Source: Dyadobacter crusticola DSM 16708 (GTDB lineage Bacteria; Bacteroidota; Bacteroidia; Cytophagales; Spirosomataceae). Taken from it: 64,000 bases of DNA. Below the pieces are notes generated by a model. That model saw only the letters and a program-made list of their open reading frames with translations, was not told the DNA's origin and did not search any database. The stretch is from contig NZ_JNJB01000008.1 of NCBI RefSeq assembly GCF_000701505.1, positions 372,001-436,000 of the forward strand, written 5' to 3'. Every line of letters starts with the position of its first letter. The first letter of the stretch is position 1. The position numbers were made by a program, and so were the translations under genes. Positions 1 to 9,478 of this stretch are shown one piece after another.

Positions 1-21
1 TAAAAACTTACCGCTTTCATT

Positions 22-1008
22 TTGTTTTACTACTTCTCCCGTTTTCTCGTTCGCCTGGCATTGCCGATTTATTTAAGAAAGCTTTGTGTTTCGCACTTCG
101 ACAGGCTGCCAAAAGGAAAGCCGCTGCTACTGGCCTCCAATCACCCTGATTCTTTTTTTGATGCTGTTGTGATCGGCTCGGTATTGAGTCAGCCCATTCA
201 TACGCTTACCCGCGGAGACGTTTTCAAGAAAAAAGCCGCTGCTTTCTGGCTCAGGCAGATCAACCTGATACCTGTTTTCCGTGGCTCGGAAGGTCGGCAG
301 TACTTGAAAAACCATGATGTAACAGAACAGGAAAGCCACGACGCATTGAAAAAAAATGATGCTGTGGTGGTGTTTTCCGAGGGTATTTGTGTGAATGAAT
401 GGCGCCTGCGCCCGCTCGGAAAAGGTACCGCGAGAATGGCGTATAAAATCTGGTTTGGCGAGGATGCATTGCCGGAAATGAACGTGATTCCGACGGGGCT
501 CAATTATGAAAATTTTCGCGGCCCGCATAAAAGGGTTTCACTCAAATTTGGTCACCCGATCAGTCAGGAGGAAATTCTGACCAGTCCGCAGGAATATGAA
601 AAGTGGCTCCGGGAGTTTAATGAGATACTGGAAAGAAAAATGAATGAGGTAATCCTCACGATCCCTGCAGACACAACCATTCAGGAACGCACAAGGTTAC
701 TTAACGCATTTTTCAGCGACTGCACAGTTCCGCCTCGTACCAACCCCGTTATGAAAGCGATAGGTTGGGCTGGCAGAATGATCCACGCCCCGCTCTATTC
801 TTTTTTCACAAAAAAGACCGCCCAGTTAACTGGCCGGTCTGTGTTCTATGATTCCGTATTGTTCGGAATGCTGATGTACCTCTATCCCGTAATCGTCACG
901 CTCCTTGCATTGCTTATCGGCGCATTTGCAGGCTGGCCAGCCGCGCTGATCGTCTTCTTTGGCTTGCCGCTGCTTGCGTGGATTGGGAGCCGGTACAAAG
1001 TACTTTAA
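22..1008 (+). CDS. 1-acyl-glycerol-3-phosphate acyltransferase-like (PlsC family) membrane protein
   Basis: Probable lysophospholipid acyltransferase that transfers an acyl chain to lysophosphatidic acid or a related lipid at the inner membrane. The acyltransferase signature NHPDSFFD is at residues 40-47 (a slightly longer form of NHX4D) and FSEG, equivalent to block III FPEG, is at about 119-122. The C-terminus (about 280-325) is strongly hydrophobic and should form one or two membrane helices. An in-frame TAA lies at bases 1-3, so translation starts just inside the window. TTG at 22 is the best candidate and gives the usual N-terminus of this group, with no ATG nearby. It converges with the VOC gene, only 3 bp apart. 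Substrate is not determined by the sequence. Confidence 0.85.
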   Translation: MFYYFSRFLVRLALPIYLRKLCVSHFDRLPKGKPLLLASNHPDSFFDAVVIGSVLSQPIHTLTRGDVFKKKAAAFWLRQINLIPVFRGSEGRQYLKNHDVTEQESHDALKKNDAVVVFSEGICVNEWRLRPLGKGTARMAYKIWFGEDALPEMNVIPTGLNYENFRGPHKRVSLKFGHPISQEEILTSPQEYEKWLREFNEILERKMNEVILTIPADTTIQERTRLLNAFFSDCTVPPRTNPVMKAIGWAGRMIHAPLYSFFTKKTAQLTGRSVFYDSVLFGMLMYLYPVIVTLLALLIGAFAGWPAALIVFFGLPLLAWIGSRYKVL

Positions 1009-1011
1009 ACC

Positions 1012-2067
1012 TTAATCCTTAACGCGTCCAAAACCCATTGTTTTGAGCATCCAGTCGGGCAGCGGCTTCTGGCTTTTACGTTTTTGTAAATCCATAAACC
1101 AGCCGATCTTTTTCAATATCGGTACCTTATGCGTTTCTACCAGCTCGATCAGTGTTCCGTCAGGATCTTCGAGGTAAGCAAAGCGGCCCGCGGCTGCTTC
1201 CATTCCGAAAGAGCTTTCGCTGTCAATCGTAAATGGATATCCTTGCGAGTGCAGTTTGCTTTTCAATGCATTCATATCCAGTGTATCAAAGCACAAATGA
1301 ATGTAGCCGCAATCTCCCCAGAAACGATTTTCGAAGATCTTTTTAGGAGTCCGGTCCAGCGCCTGAACCAGCTCGATCTGGATATCCCCTAACAACTTAC
1401 TGAATGCGCCTTCCGGGGTAAATTTCTTGCGCAACAGCATTCTGCGGTATTGCTGGTTCGGCAGCGATGACGGGATGTCCGCGAATACACCCGTTTCATC
1501 ATAAACTACTTCCAGCGGCTGTAAAAGGCTCTTATAAAATGCCAAAGATTTGTCTATATCCGAAACGCCCACTACCACACCCGCAACTCCCCCGACCGGC
1601 GAGCCTGTTTTCTGAAACCAGGTATTGTCAGTCGTAATCTGGAAAATGTTACCGTAGGGATCAGTTCCCCAGAAACCTTCGCCTTCAGGCAGCTTCACAA
1701 TGGGACCGACCTTCTCTTTTGATTGACTTTTTATCCAGGCGTGCGCCTTGTGCACATCCGGCGCCTTAAAACGGATCGCATTGATTCCCAGGTCGCCAGG
1801 CTCTATTTTGAAATCAGGTAACTGCGACTGGCGGCTTGTGAATGACCAGATTTCAAGCCCGCCGCCGCCAGCCATATTAATAGCCAGCACAGCATGCCGC
1901 TGATGTACTTTTCCCCCCGTGTAAGGGATCATCAATGGAGCCTCTGCTTTTTCATCAAAAACCGGAACGTCGAATCCCAGTACCTGCCGGTACCACTTCC
2001 ATGCATCGGGCACGTTTTGAACACCTATTCCTACTTGTTGGATTCCTGAAATCAGTGCAGCACTCAT
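1012..2067 (-). CDS. VOC-family protein with two glyoxalase/dioxygenase-like domains
   Basis: Contains two tandem vicinal-oxygen-chelate modules. The first covers about residues 5-150 (LEIWSF and DPYGNIFQI signatures) and the second about 160-315 (IHLCFD, DPDGTLIELVE). A 35-residue basic tail follows. The family includes glyoxalase I, extradiol dioxygenases and fosfomycin or bleomycin resistance proteins. The first-strand metal-ligand histidine seems replaced in both modules (QQVGIGV, AGVVVGV), while the C-terminal glutamates remain. Metal-dependent catalysis is therefore uncertain and a binding role is possible. The gene is divergent from aroB with a 276-bp gap. The specific function is unknown. 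Confidence 0.8.
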   Translation of the reverse strand: MSAALISGIQQVGIGVQNVPDAWKWYRQVLGFDVPVFDEKAEAPLMIPYTGGKVHQRHAVLAINMAGGGGLEIWSFTSRQSQLPDFKIEPGDLGINAIRFKAPDVHKAHAWIKSQSKEKVGPIVKLPEGEGFWGTDPYGNIFQITTDNTWFQKTGSPVGGVAGVVVGVSDIDKSLAFYKSLLQPLEVVYDETGVFADIPSSLPNQQYRRMLLRKKFTPEGAFSKLLGDIQIELVQALDRTPKKIFENRFWGDCGYIHLCFDTLDMNALKSKLHSQGYPFTIDSESSFGMEAAAGRFAYLEDPDGTLIELVETHKVPILKKIGWFMDLQKRKSQKPLPDWMLKTMGFGRVKD

Positions 2068-2343
2068 TCGTTGAGAGAAAAAAATGGATCAGTCGATTGC
2101 AATTTAAAAGGCAATTTTACAAAATAAAATGCAAACCAGCCGCCGTGTGGCATAGTTGCCGAAAAATTGTGGGGTGTGGAAAATTTTTCTGATCAACAAA
2201 GCTGAAAGCGTTCTCTGATAAACATTATAATTCCTATCTTTAAATGAGATTTCCAGAATTTTCTTTTTAAAAACGTGAAATCTACGCATCCATTTGGATG
2301 CGCTCATCGTATCTGTGGTGAGCTTGTCTCAATTCAACCTGGA

Positions 2344-3378
2344 ATGAATCAGTCAGTTATCATTGCACCGATAGGCGAAAGCTTACCGGATTTTTTAAGT
2401 AGCACTAATTATTCAAAAATCGTTGTAATTGCCGATAGTAATACCAAAAGGTATTGTTATCCGACGCTAAAGGACGTTTTACCAAAACATACTGTCGTAA
2501 CAGTTCCAAGCGGCGAAGCGAATAAAACCTTGTCGACCTGCGAGAAGATCTGGGAGGCAATGACGAAAGAAGAATTGGACCGGCACGCACTGGTCATTAA
2601 TATAGGTGGCGGCGTGATCGGAGATATGGGTGGTTTTTGTGCAGCAGTTTACAAACGTGGAATAGATTTTATACAGGTGCCCACGACCTTGCTTTCACAG
2701 GTTGATGCCAGTGTTGGCGGGAAATTGGGAATTGATTTTCAAGGATTTAAAAACCATTTAGGTGTTTTTAATATTCCGAAAAGTGTTTTGATCGACCCCT
2801 CTTTTCTAAGCAGTTTACCTGAAAGAGAAATTCGGTCGGGATTCGCGGAAATCATCAAACACTGTCTGATTGCAGATGTGGCGAAATGGGACGAGATCAG
2901 ACAAAGGGATTTTGAGGCACAAAAATGGCCGGATCTGATTGCGCACTCGGTGCAGATCAAACAGAGAGTGGTAGACGAGGACCCAACGGAAAAAGGACTT
3001 CGCAAGATCCTGAATTTCGGACACACACTAGGGCACGCGGTAGAAACCTGCTTTTTGAATAAACCAGCAAATAAAAGGCTCTACCACGGCGAAGCAATCG
3101 CAATCGGAATGATCATGGAAAGCTATCTGTCTTTTGAGCGTAAAATGATTACGCAAGACACGCTTACCGAGATCGAGGAATTCATTTTCGCCACTTATGG
3201 GAAGGTGAAGATCAGTGCGGAAGATGTGGAGGAGATTATTGCATTGACCAAGCAGGATAAAAAGAACAGAGGAAAAGAAGTGCGTTTTTCGTTGCTGAAT
3301 GGAGCCGGGCAATGTGCATTTGATATAGTAGTGACAGCTCCTGAAATGCGTAAATCAATAGCTTATTATTTGGGATAG
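2344..3378 (+). CDS. aroB: 3-dehydroquinate synthase
   Basis: Second step of the shikimate pathway: converts DAHP to 3-dehydroquinate using NAD and a divalent metal in the cytoplasm. The NAD-binding GGGVIGD motif and the segment PTTLLSQVDASVGGK are intact. The metal-ligand motifs AEIIKH, FGHTLGHAVE and YHGEAIAIG are also present. The frame is open back to a GTG at 2275, but the ATG at 2344 gives MNQSVIIAP, the normal start for the family, and a typical length of 344 residues. The 23 extra residues from the GTG look non-coding. The gene stands alone, followed by a lipoprotein gene 86 bp downstream. Confidence 0.95.
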   Translation: MNQSVIIAPIGESLPDFLSSTNYSKIVVIADSNTKRYCYPTLKDVLPKHTVVTVPSGEANKTLSTCEKIWEAMTKEELDRHALVINIGGGVIGDMGGFCAAVYKRGIDFIQVPTTLLSQVDASVGGKLGIDFQGFKNHLGVFNIPKSVLIDPSFLSSLPEREIRSGFAEIIKHCLIADVAKWDEIRQRDFEAQKWPDLIAHSVQIKQRVVDEDPTEKGLRKILNFGHTLGHAVETCFLNKPANKRLYHGEAIAIGMIMESYLSFERKMITQDTLTEIEEFIFATYGKVKISAEDVEEIIALTKQDKKNRGKEVRFSLLNGAGQCAFDIVVTAPEMRKSIAYYLG

Positions 3379-3464
3379 TTTTACCAGAGTCAGTTATTGG
3401 TTAATAATGTTTTGTATCAACCATTTACAGAAATATTTTATTCAACCTGACAAATTAAATACTT

Positions 3465-4034
3465 ATGCTGAGGTCTATTTCTATCTATTCTGCACTGCTT
3501 CTTGTAATTATAATAGCCGGCTGCTCCAGCGGCAGGAAAGTGTTTGTCGAGCACGATTACAGCTACGAAACCAATTTCAAAGACTACTCTTCCTACACGT
3601 TCCTGGAATGTGAACGTGATACCAACAACCTTTGTACCGAGATTTACGAAGCAATCCGCCGGCAAATGCAGGTAAGAGGATACAAACTCACCGCCGACAA
3701 ACCTACCCTGCTGGTTAACTACGGTATTTTCTATGATAACCTGCGTTATCAAGGTTATATGCAGCCTGTAATCAAAAACTGGGTTGACACTGAAAACGAC
3801 GGCTTCCGGTACGAGCCTATCAAATACGCGCTCGATAAAGGAACACTGATCGTATCTCTGATCGATGCCGAGAGCGACCAGGTGGTTTGGAGAGGTTATG
3901 CTTCCGGTATATTTAAAGGCGTTGAAAACTCAAATAACCACTACAGAAGTGTTGTTAGAAGGATTTTTGACCAATATCCCTTATTTGCAAAAGGATATGA
4001 CCCAAGGAGGTACAGCGAGGAGGTTGGGCGTTGA
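3465..4034 (+). CDS. DUF4136-type lipoprotein
   Basis: Predicted outer-membrane or periplasmic lipoprotein of 189 residues. An N-terminal hydrophobic segment ends in the lipobox IAGC, with the acceptor cysteine at about residue 20. The rest resembles DUF4136 proteins: a YSYETNFKDYSSYTF opening strand, a central block on the low-solubility theme (LLVNYGIFYDN), and the family-like VSLIDAESDQVVWRGYASG near the C-terminus. The function of the family is unknown. It may share a transcript with aroB, but the 86-bp gap leaves this open. A GC-rich palindrome follows its stop codon and separates it from mraY. Confidence 0.8.
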   Translation: MLRSISIYSALLLVIIIAGCSSGRKVFVEHDYSYETNFKDYSSYTFLECERDTNNLCTEIYEAIRRQMQVRGYKLTADKPTLLVNYGIFYDNLRYQGYMQPVIKNWVDTENDGFRYEPIKYALDKGTLIVSLIDAESDQVVWRGYASGIFKGVENSNNHYRSVVRRIFDQYPLFAKGYDPRRYSEEVGR

Positions 4035-4037
4035 CCT

Positions 4038-4071
4038 TGTCCCCCCAACCGCCCTCCGGGGGGTTGGGGGT
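4038..4071. repeat. GC-rich palindrome between convergent genes
   Basis: A CCCCCAACCGCCC arm and a GGGGGGTTGGGGG arm, around a TCC loop, form a strong hairpin with one mismatch. It sits between the convergent DUF4136 gene and mraY. Palindromes built on CCCCAACC/GGTTGGGG are common dispersed intergenic elements in Bacteroidota and cyanobacteria (general knowledge). It could also act as a bidirectional transcription block, but no T-run follows on either side. Confidence 0.6.
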
Positions 4072-4072
4072 T

Positions 4073-5287
4073 CTAACGGAGCTTCAATGTCGCCAGCGTC
4101 AAAATGGCCAGGATAATCCCTACGATCCAGAACCTGGTTACAATTTTAGATTCGTGAATTCCCTTCTTTTGGTAATGATGGTGCAGTGGTGACATCAGGA
4201 AAATGCGCCTGCCTTCCCCATACTTTCGCCGGGTATATTTGAAATAGCTGACTTGCATGATCACCGACAGGTTTTCAGCTATGAAAATACCGCACATAAT
4301 AGGGATCAGCCATTCTTTGCGGATCGCCAGCGCGATTACTGCGATTACCCCGCCCAGCATTAAACTCCCTGTATCACCCATAAATACCTGCGCAGGATAT
4401 GCATTATACCATAAGAACCCGACGCACGCTCCTATAAATGCTGCACAGAAAATTACCAGCTCACCCGAGTTCGGAATGTACATGATGTTCAAATACTGCG
4501 AAAACTTGGTATTACCCGAAAGATAAGCCAGCACGCCAAGTGTCAATGCAATAATACCCGAAACGCCCGCAGCAAGCCCGTCGATCCCGTCCGTAATATT
4601 CGCTCCGTTGGAAATTGCTGTGATGATGAAAATGGCGACGATTGTGTAAATCACCCAGGTATATTCCTCTGGTAACCACCCGAAAAGCAATGTTTTGTAA
4701 TCAAATTCATTGTTTTTGGTAAAAGGGATAGTAGTCACTGTCGGATGAATAATATCACGGTACCGCTGGATCTCCCCAAGGCTGGAACTTAGTAACGGTT
4801 GATCATATATTCTGATCCTCACACTGTCGTTGAAAGAAAGTGTCACACCTACGATAATACCCAAGCCCACCTGTCCGACGATCTTGAAACGGCCGTGCAG
4901 TCCGTCCTTATTATTCCTGAATTTTTTCAGATAATCATCAACAAACCCGATCAAACCTGTCCATAAAGCGGTGATGATCAGCAGCACAATGTATACGTTG
5001 GTAAGCTTTGCGAAGAGAATAACGGGAATAAGCAGCGAAGCAAGGATAATGAACCCGCCCATAGTCGGTGTACCCGCTTTTTCCATTTGTCCTGTCAATC
5101 CAAGATCACGGATCGACTCGCCCATTTGCTTTCTCCTTAAAAAATTGATTATCGACTTACCATAGGTGGCAGCAATAAAAAGCGACAGCACAGTTGCACC
5201 CAAAGCGCGGAAAGAAATGTACTGGAATACGCCCGCGCCGGGTATATTGAAGTTTCTGTCGAGATAATCAAATAGGTAATAGAGCAT
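4073..5287 (-). CDS. mraY: phospho-N-acetylmuramoyl-pentapeptide-transferase
   Basis: Integral membrane enzyme that transfers phospho-MurNAc-pentapeptide to undecaprenyl phosphate, making lipid I. Diagnostic motifs are present: GTPTMGG, the aspartate pair in [32 protein letters not shown] and the C-terminal [12 protein letters not shown] histidines. The protein is long (404 residues against about 360 in E. coli) because of an insertion after VGVTLSF, a feature of Bacteroidota MraY. The open frame extends to 5344, but the ATG at 5287 gives the normal [10 protein letters not shown] start. It is the last gene of the short division cluster, 72 bp after murE. Confidence 0.96.
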   Translation of the reverse strand: MLYYLFDYLDRNFNIPGAGVFQYISFRALGATVLSLFIAATYGKSIINFLRRKQMGESIRDLGLTGQMEKAGTPTMGGFIILASLLIPVILFAKLTNVYIVLLIITALWTGLIGFVDDYLKKFRNNKDGLHGRFKIVGQVGLGIIVGVTLSFNDSVRIRIYDQPLLSSSLGEIQRYRDIIHPTVTTIPFTKNNEFDYKTLLFGWLPEEYTWVIYTIVAIFIITAISNGANITDGIDGLAAGVSGIIALTLGVLAYLSGNTKFSQYLNIMYIPNSGELVIFCAAFIGACVGFLWYNAYPAQVFMGDTGSLMLGGVIAVIALAIRKEWLIPIMCGIFIAENLSVIMQVSYFKYTRRKYGEGRRIFLMSPLHHHYQKKGIHESKIVTRFWIVGIILAILTLATLKLR

Positions 5288-5359
5288 GAAAAAGCTTATT
5301 GGGGGTGACGGCTGCAAAGTTGGGGCTTTTCCAAGACTACGCAAAAAGCCATTGTGTAT

Positions 5360-6844
5360 TTAATTGGAATACCGCTTTTCGAAAACTTCAAGCAGTACTT
5401 CCTTATCATCAAAATGGTGTTTTACGCCTTGTATATCCTGATAATTCTCATGGCCTTTACCTGCAATGAGAATTATATCACCCGGATTTGCCGAAAGTCC
5501 CGCTTTGAAAATTGCTTCTCTCCGGTCCGCAATGGTAGTTGTTTTTTTGTAGTCCAATGGCGGTACTCCCTTCTGCATTTGTTCCAGAATGTCCATCGGA
5601 TTTTCAAACCTGGGATTATCCGAAGTCAATATAACTTTGTTGCTGAACTTACACGCAATTGCAGCCATTTTCGGGCGCTTTTCAGCGTCGCGGTTTCCTC
5701 CGCAGCCCACCACGGTAATCACCTGCTCATTTCCATTCCGTAAATGCGTGATGGTTTCGAGTACATTTTCAAGTGCGTCAGGCGTATGTGCATAATCCAC
5801 AATTCCCACGATCTGATCGGCAGAATGGAATTGTTCGAATCTGCCGGGAGGACTTTTCAGGTTTGAAAGCTCGGTTAGTACCAGGTCTTCCTTTTCACCA
5901 AGTAAAACAGCCGCTCCGTATACAGAAAGCAAATTATATGCATTAAAACGTCCGATTACCCTAAACCAAACCTCCTGGTTATTGACGTCCATATGCATAC
6001 CCGCCAGCGTGTCAGAGATGATTTTTCCCTTGAAAGTCGCGAGCGTCTGCAACGAATAAGTCTCGATTTTGGCTTTCGTATTCTGCACCATCACAGCGCC
6101 TCTGCGATCGTCGATATTCACCAATGCAAACGCACTTTTCGGGAGCTGGTCAAAAAAGCCTTTTTTGGCAGCGATATAGTTGTCAAATGTTTTATGGAAA
6201 TCGAGATGGTCGTGGGTGATATTGGTGAAAATACCGCCGGCAAAGTGAAGACCTGTAATCCTGTGCTGCGCCACTGAATGTGAGCTTACCTCCATGAAAA
6301 CATGCGTACAGTGCCTGGCCACCATTTGAGAAAGCAGGTGGTTCAATGCAATGGAATCGGGCGTGGTATGGGTCGAGGCGATTACCTCGTCTTCGATCTG
6401 GTTCTGAACAGTAGACAGCAGCCCGCAGCGATAACCCAGCGCCCTGAAAAGCTGGAAAAGAAAGGTAGCGACAGACGTCTTTCCATTCGTCCCGGTTACT
6501 CCCACAAGCTTCACCTTTCGAGAGGGATGATCGTAAAAGGCGGAGGCGATCAGCCCCATTGCTGCCGCCGAATCTTCTACCTGGATATAGGTAACATTAT
6601 CGCTGATTTGCGAAGGCAGTTCTTCACATAAAATCGCACTAGCGCCTAGTTCCGTGGCTTTCCCAATGTACTGGTGCCCGTCCGTCTGTGTCCCCCTCAG
6701 TGCTACGAATAGACTTCCCGTAAGAATTTTGCGGGAGTCAAGTACAAGTGCATTGACCGTTATATCATCAGAACCCGTCACCCGGGCACCTTTCACGTCA
6801 GAAAGAAGCGTACTTAATATCTTATCCTGATTGTTGTCCATCAA
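5360..6844 (-). CDS. murE: UDP-N-acetylmuramoyl-L-alanyl-D-glutamate--2,6-diaminopimelate ligase
   Basis: Cytoplasmic Mur ligase that adds the third stem-peptide residue to UDP-MurNAc-L-Ala-D-Glu. The ATP-binding GVTGTNGKTS loop, the Mur-ligase core THTTPD/EVSSH and the C-terminal substrate loop DNPRFENP are all visible. The DNPR motif is the known determinant for meso-diaminopimelate over lysine, so this organism should make DAP-type peptidoglycan. Length (494 residues) is normal. The two first codons are both ATG, so the start is uncertain by one residue. It lies 4 bp downstream of ftsI on the same strand and is clearly in its operon. Confidence 0.96.
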   Translation of the reverse strand: MMDNNQDKILSTLLSDVKGARVTGSDDITVNALVLDSRKILTGSLFVALRGTQTDGHQYIGKATELGASAILCEELPSQISDNVTYIQVEDSAAAMGLIASAFYDHPSRKVKLVGVTGTNGKTSVATFLFQLFRALGYRCGLLSTVQNQIEDEVIASTHTTPDSIALNHLLSQMVARHCTHVFMEVSSHSVAQHRITGLHFAGGIFTNITHDHLDFHKTFDNYIAAKKGFFDQLPKSAFALVNIDDRRGAVMVQNTKAKIETYSLQTLATFKGKIISDTLAGMHMDVNNQEVWFRVIGRFNAYNLLSVYGAAVLLGEKEDLVLTELSNLKSPPGRFEQFHSADQIVGIVDYAHTPDALENVLETITHLRNGNEQVITVVGCGGNRDAEKRPKMAAIACKFSNKVILTSDNPRFENPMDILEQMQKGVPPLDYKKTTTIADRREAIFKAGLSANPGDIILIAGKGHENYQDIQGVKHHFDDKEVLLEVFEKRYSN

Positions 6845-6848
6845 GAAG

Positions 6849-8993
6849 TTACTGTAAGGTTAATAGTATTGTTTTAATCCCTTCCTTATTGGCGCCCGGC
6901 GGCAGCGATTGCTCCACCACTTTACCTGACCCTTTGAAAGTCACTTTAAAACCTTTGTTTTCCAATAAATAAAGCGCGTCCCGCATTGACATTCCCTGCA
7001 AATCGGGGACTTCCTTAGATAGTACATCAGCAGACCGCCAGTTCGTTTTCCCCTTCTTGTAAAGCGAAGCAGCCGCGTATTCCGCATCCTCCGGCGCAGG
7101 TGTAAGTTTCAGCTCCTTGCTGATTACCCTGAGATCAGAAGTTCTGCCTGCCCACTTGACCGGCTTGGATTCCTCCGGAATGGAATCTTTGACCGGCTTC
7201 TGAATGCCCACTTCGGATGCATAAATGCGGTCGGCTACTTCTTTGAAAACTGGCGCCGCCACACTTCCCGCATACCGCGTATAGTCTGCGCCTGAACTTT
7301 TAGGGTTATCAATTACTACGATACAGCTGTACTTAGGTTTGTCAGCAGGAAAGTACCCCGCGAAAGATGTGTAGTTCTTACCTTCTGTATAAATGCCGTT
7401 GATCAGTTTGCGGGCAGTTCCGGTCTTGCCTGCGATCTGGTACAAGTCACTCTTGATATGTTTTGCCAAACCATTATTTACAACCCCTTCCAGCATTTTC
7501 TTTACTTTCCGGATCGTCTCCGGGGAGCAAATCGGCTTTTCTTGCACGTAAGGTTCCATTTTGTCCTCTATCTCCTCTGCATTCCTGATCTCTTTCACGA
7601 TCATCGGCCTCACCCAGTAACCGTCATTGGCCACCGCATTATAAAGGGCAAGCGTTTGTAAAGGAGTAAGCTGCATTTCGTAACCGTGCGCCATGTAGTA
7701 CATCGAGTAAGAACTCCATTGCTTCGACGAAGGATTACGGATTAGCGGCGGCTTTTCACCTTTCATCTGAATATCCGTAGGCTCAGTCAGATGAAATTGT
7801 TTGAGGTACTGCAGGTACTTGTCAGGCTTGTTGGCAAAATACCGCATCATTAGCTGTACAATGCCGATATTGGATGATTTTTCCAGAACCTGTGAAGCTG
7901 TGATCGTGCCGAACCCGCCGCGGTGCGCATCACGGATGATATTGCTCCGGAACCGCATTGCACCATTTCCGGTATTCACCATGATCTTGTCCGGATCCAT
8001 GTGGGTTTCTTCCAGAAGCGCCATCATCGTAGCCAGCTTGAAAGTCGACCCCGGATCATTGCTGCCGGCTAATGCATAGTTGAACACTTCTTCGTACTTG
8101 TTTTCGCCCCGCCTCGTCAGGTTCGCCATAGCACGGATTTCACCGGTTTTTACCTCCATGATGACCACAGAACCAAAATCCGCATTCATTTCTGTCAGTT
8201 TCCGTCGCAATGCGATCTCAGCCATATCCTGAATCTTCATATCGAGGGTTGTGTACACGTCACGGCCCGCCTCCGGTTGCACATTGAGTGCGTCCCCGAC
8301 AGGTATCTTCATTCCGCCTTCAACCATTTCCACCCAGCCTATCCCCGATTTCCCTTCCAGTATTTTGTCAAAACTCGCTTCGAGCCCGATATAGCCCCGC
8401 CCCGTTTTCGGGTCAATACCGCCGATCGTGCGGTCACCCATCGGACTGTAAGGTTTATAGCGTTTGTAGATCGTCTCGAATTTACCTCCGCCGCCTTTTC
8501 TGTTTTTGGCAAAAAATGGCCACTGCTTGATCTTCTCCCGTTCGAGATAACTGATTTCACGACTCTTCAATCGCAGGTACCGCTTCGATTTACTTACGCG
8601 GTATCTCAAAATTTTACTGCGATAACCCGCCGCTGTATTTTCCTTGAAGCTTTTTGCTAGCAGGGAAGCGAGTTCGTCCAAATGATCGTAGAAGTAGGTC
8701 GAATCGGCTACTTTGGTGTCCAAACCGACATAATAGTAAGGCAGCGAAGTAGCAAGCAGGCTTTTATCATTAGAATAGATATTTCCGCGCATTGCCGGAA
8801 TCGTATCTAGTTTCAGGTCATTTTTGACAGAATACTCAGCCCAGGTTTTGCCTTTGAACTCATCATAATACTGGACGCGGATCAGCTTTACGAAAACAAG
8901 TATAGCCAGCACGAACAACAGCCAGCCGACAGTCCGCGCCCTGTTAATAAGTGCCTTCTTGTTGTTTTGACCACTTTCGATCTCGTTCTTCAT
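6849..8993 (-). CDS. ftsI: FtsI/PBP3-type transpeptidase with C-terminal PASTA domain
   Basis: Division-specific penicillin-binding protein that cross-links septal peptidoglycan. One membrane anchor lies near residues 20-40, followed by the class B dimerisation domain and a transpeptidase domain. The active-site triads are visible: SxxK in DPGSTFKL, SSN in EKSSNIGI and KTG in AGKTGTA. A single PASTA domain (about residues 655-714, beginning PDLQGMSM) ends the protein. PASTA tails are usual for the Bacteroidota and Firmicutes forms and absent from E. coli FtsI. It is flanked by ftsL and murE in the normal dcw order. Confidence 0.95.
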   Translation of the reverse strand: MKNEIESGQNNKKALINRARTVGWLLFVLAILVFVKLIRVQYYDEFKGKTWAEYSVKNDLKLDTIPAMRGNIYSNDKSLLATSLPYYYVGLDTKVADSTYFYDHLDELASLLAKSFKENTAAGYRSKILRYRVSKSKRYLRLKSREISYLEREKIKQWPFFAKNRKGGGGKFETIYKRYKPYSPMGDRTIGGIDPKTGRGYIGLEASFDKILEGKSGIGWVEMVEGGMKIPVGDALNVQPEAGRDVYTTLDMKIQDMAEIALRRKLTEMNADFGSVVIMEVKTGEIRAMANLTRRGENKYEEVFNYALAGSNDPGSTFKLATMMALLEETHMDPDKIMVNTGNGAMRFRSNIIRDAHRGGFGTITASQVLEKSSNIGIVQLMMRYFANKPDKYLQYLKQFHLTEPTDIQMKGEKPPLIRNPSSKQWSSYSMYYMAHGYEMQLTPLQTLALYNAVANDGYWVRPMIVKEIRNAEEIEDKMEPYVQEKPICSPETIRKVKKMLEGVVNNGLAKHIKSDLYQIAGKTGTARKLINGIYTEGKNYTSFAGYFPADKPKYSCIVVIDNPKSSGADYTRYAGSVAAPVFKEVADRIYASEVGIQKPVKDSIPEESKPVKWAGRTSDLRVISKELKLTPAPEDAEYAAASLYKKGKTNWRSADVLSKEVPDLQGMSMRDALYLLENKGFKVTFKGSGKVVEQSLPPGANKEGIKTILLTLQ

Positions 8994-9041
8994 ACCGGGA
9001 AGAAAAAATTACTTTTGACGATTTTCAGAGTTGAATGCGGT

Positions 9042-9455
9042 TTAATACTCGTCTGCTTTGACAAAGATTTTCTTGGGGGGGGTCAGGTTCTCTTCCAGGC
9101 CGGTCGCCTTCACTTTTTCAATAATAACCGACTGTTTTTTGCTTTTCTGATATTCGGAATGGATGGAATGGTACTCGGCCCGGAGATCATCTACCTCCTT
9201 TTTAAGCTTGATGCTGTTCCGCACATACTGCTCAGACTGGAATCCGATCCTTTCGTAAGCGACGAGCAGAATCACAACCCAGCCAAAATAGTAGAAATAT
9301 TTAACCGGAAGCCGCTCCTCGCGACCTGGTGTTTTGTCCCCGAAAACCTTATCGAGCGGCAGGAACTTGTTGAGCCAGTTAAACAGGTGATATTCCCGCT
9401 TTTTCTTTGGTGGCTTGGGCGCCTTTGGTTTTGGTTTTCTTTTGTTCTCTGCCAT
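9042..9455 (-). CDS. ftsL: FtsL-like cell division protein
   Basis: Small bitopic membrane protein in the ftsL position between rsmH and ftsI. The N-terminus is lysine/proline-rich (KPKPKAPKPPKKK), then comes one transmembrane helix (FYYFGWVVILLVAY) and a periplasmic coiled-coil-like stretch rich in K, E and L. This matches the FtsL layout, a divisome scaffold, although sequence conservation in the family is very low. The frame opens at 9482, but a clear GGAGG lies 7 nt before the ATG at 9455, so I chose that start (137 residues). With this start it no longer overlaps rsmH. Confidence 0.82.
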   Translation of the reverse strand: MAENKRKPKPKAPKPPKKKREYHLFNWLNKFLPLDKVFGDKTPGREERLPVKYFYYFGWVVILLVAYERIGFQSEQYVRNSIKLKKEVDDLRAEYHSIHSEYQKSKKQSVIIEKVKATGLEENLTPPKKIFVKADEY

Positions 9456-9462
9456 TCTAATT

Positions 9463-9467
9463 CCTCC
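9463..9467 (-). promoter_or_regulatory. Shine-Dalgarno sequence fixing the ftsL start
   Basis: On the minus strand this reads GGAGG, 7 nt before the ATG at 9455. Such a strong SD is uncommon in Bacteroidota, and it decides between the two possible ftsL starts (9482 and 9455). Confidence 0.7.
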
Positions 9468-9478
9468 AAATTGATCGT

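Noticed and set aside
2275..2343. Longer aroB from a GTG start at 2275
   Set aside because: The added 23 residues do not resemble AroB, and the ATG at 2344 matches the family start.
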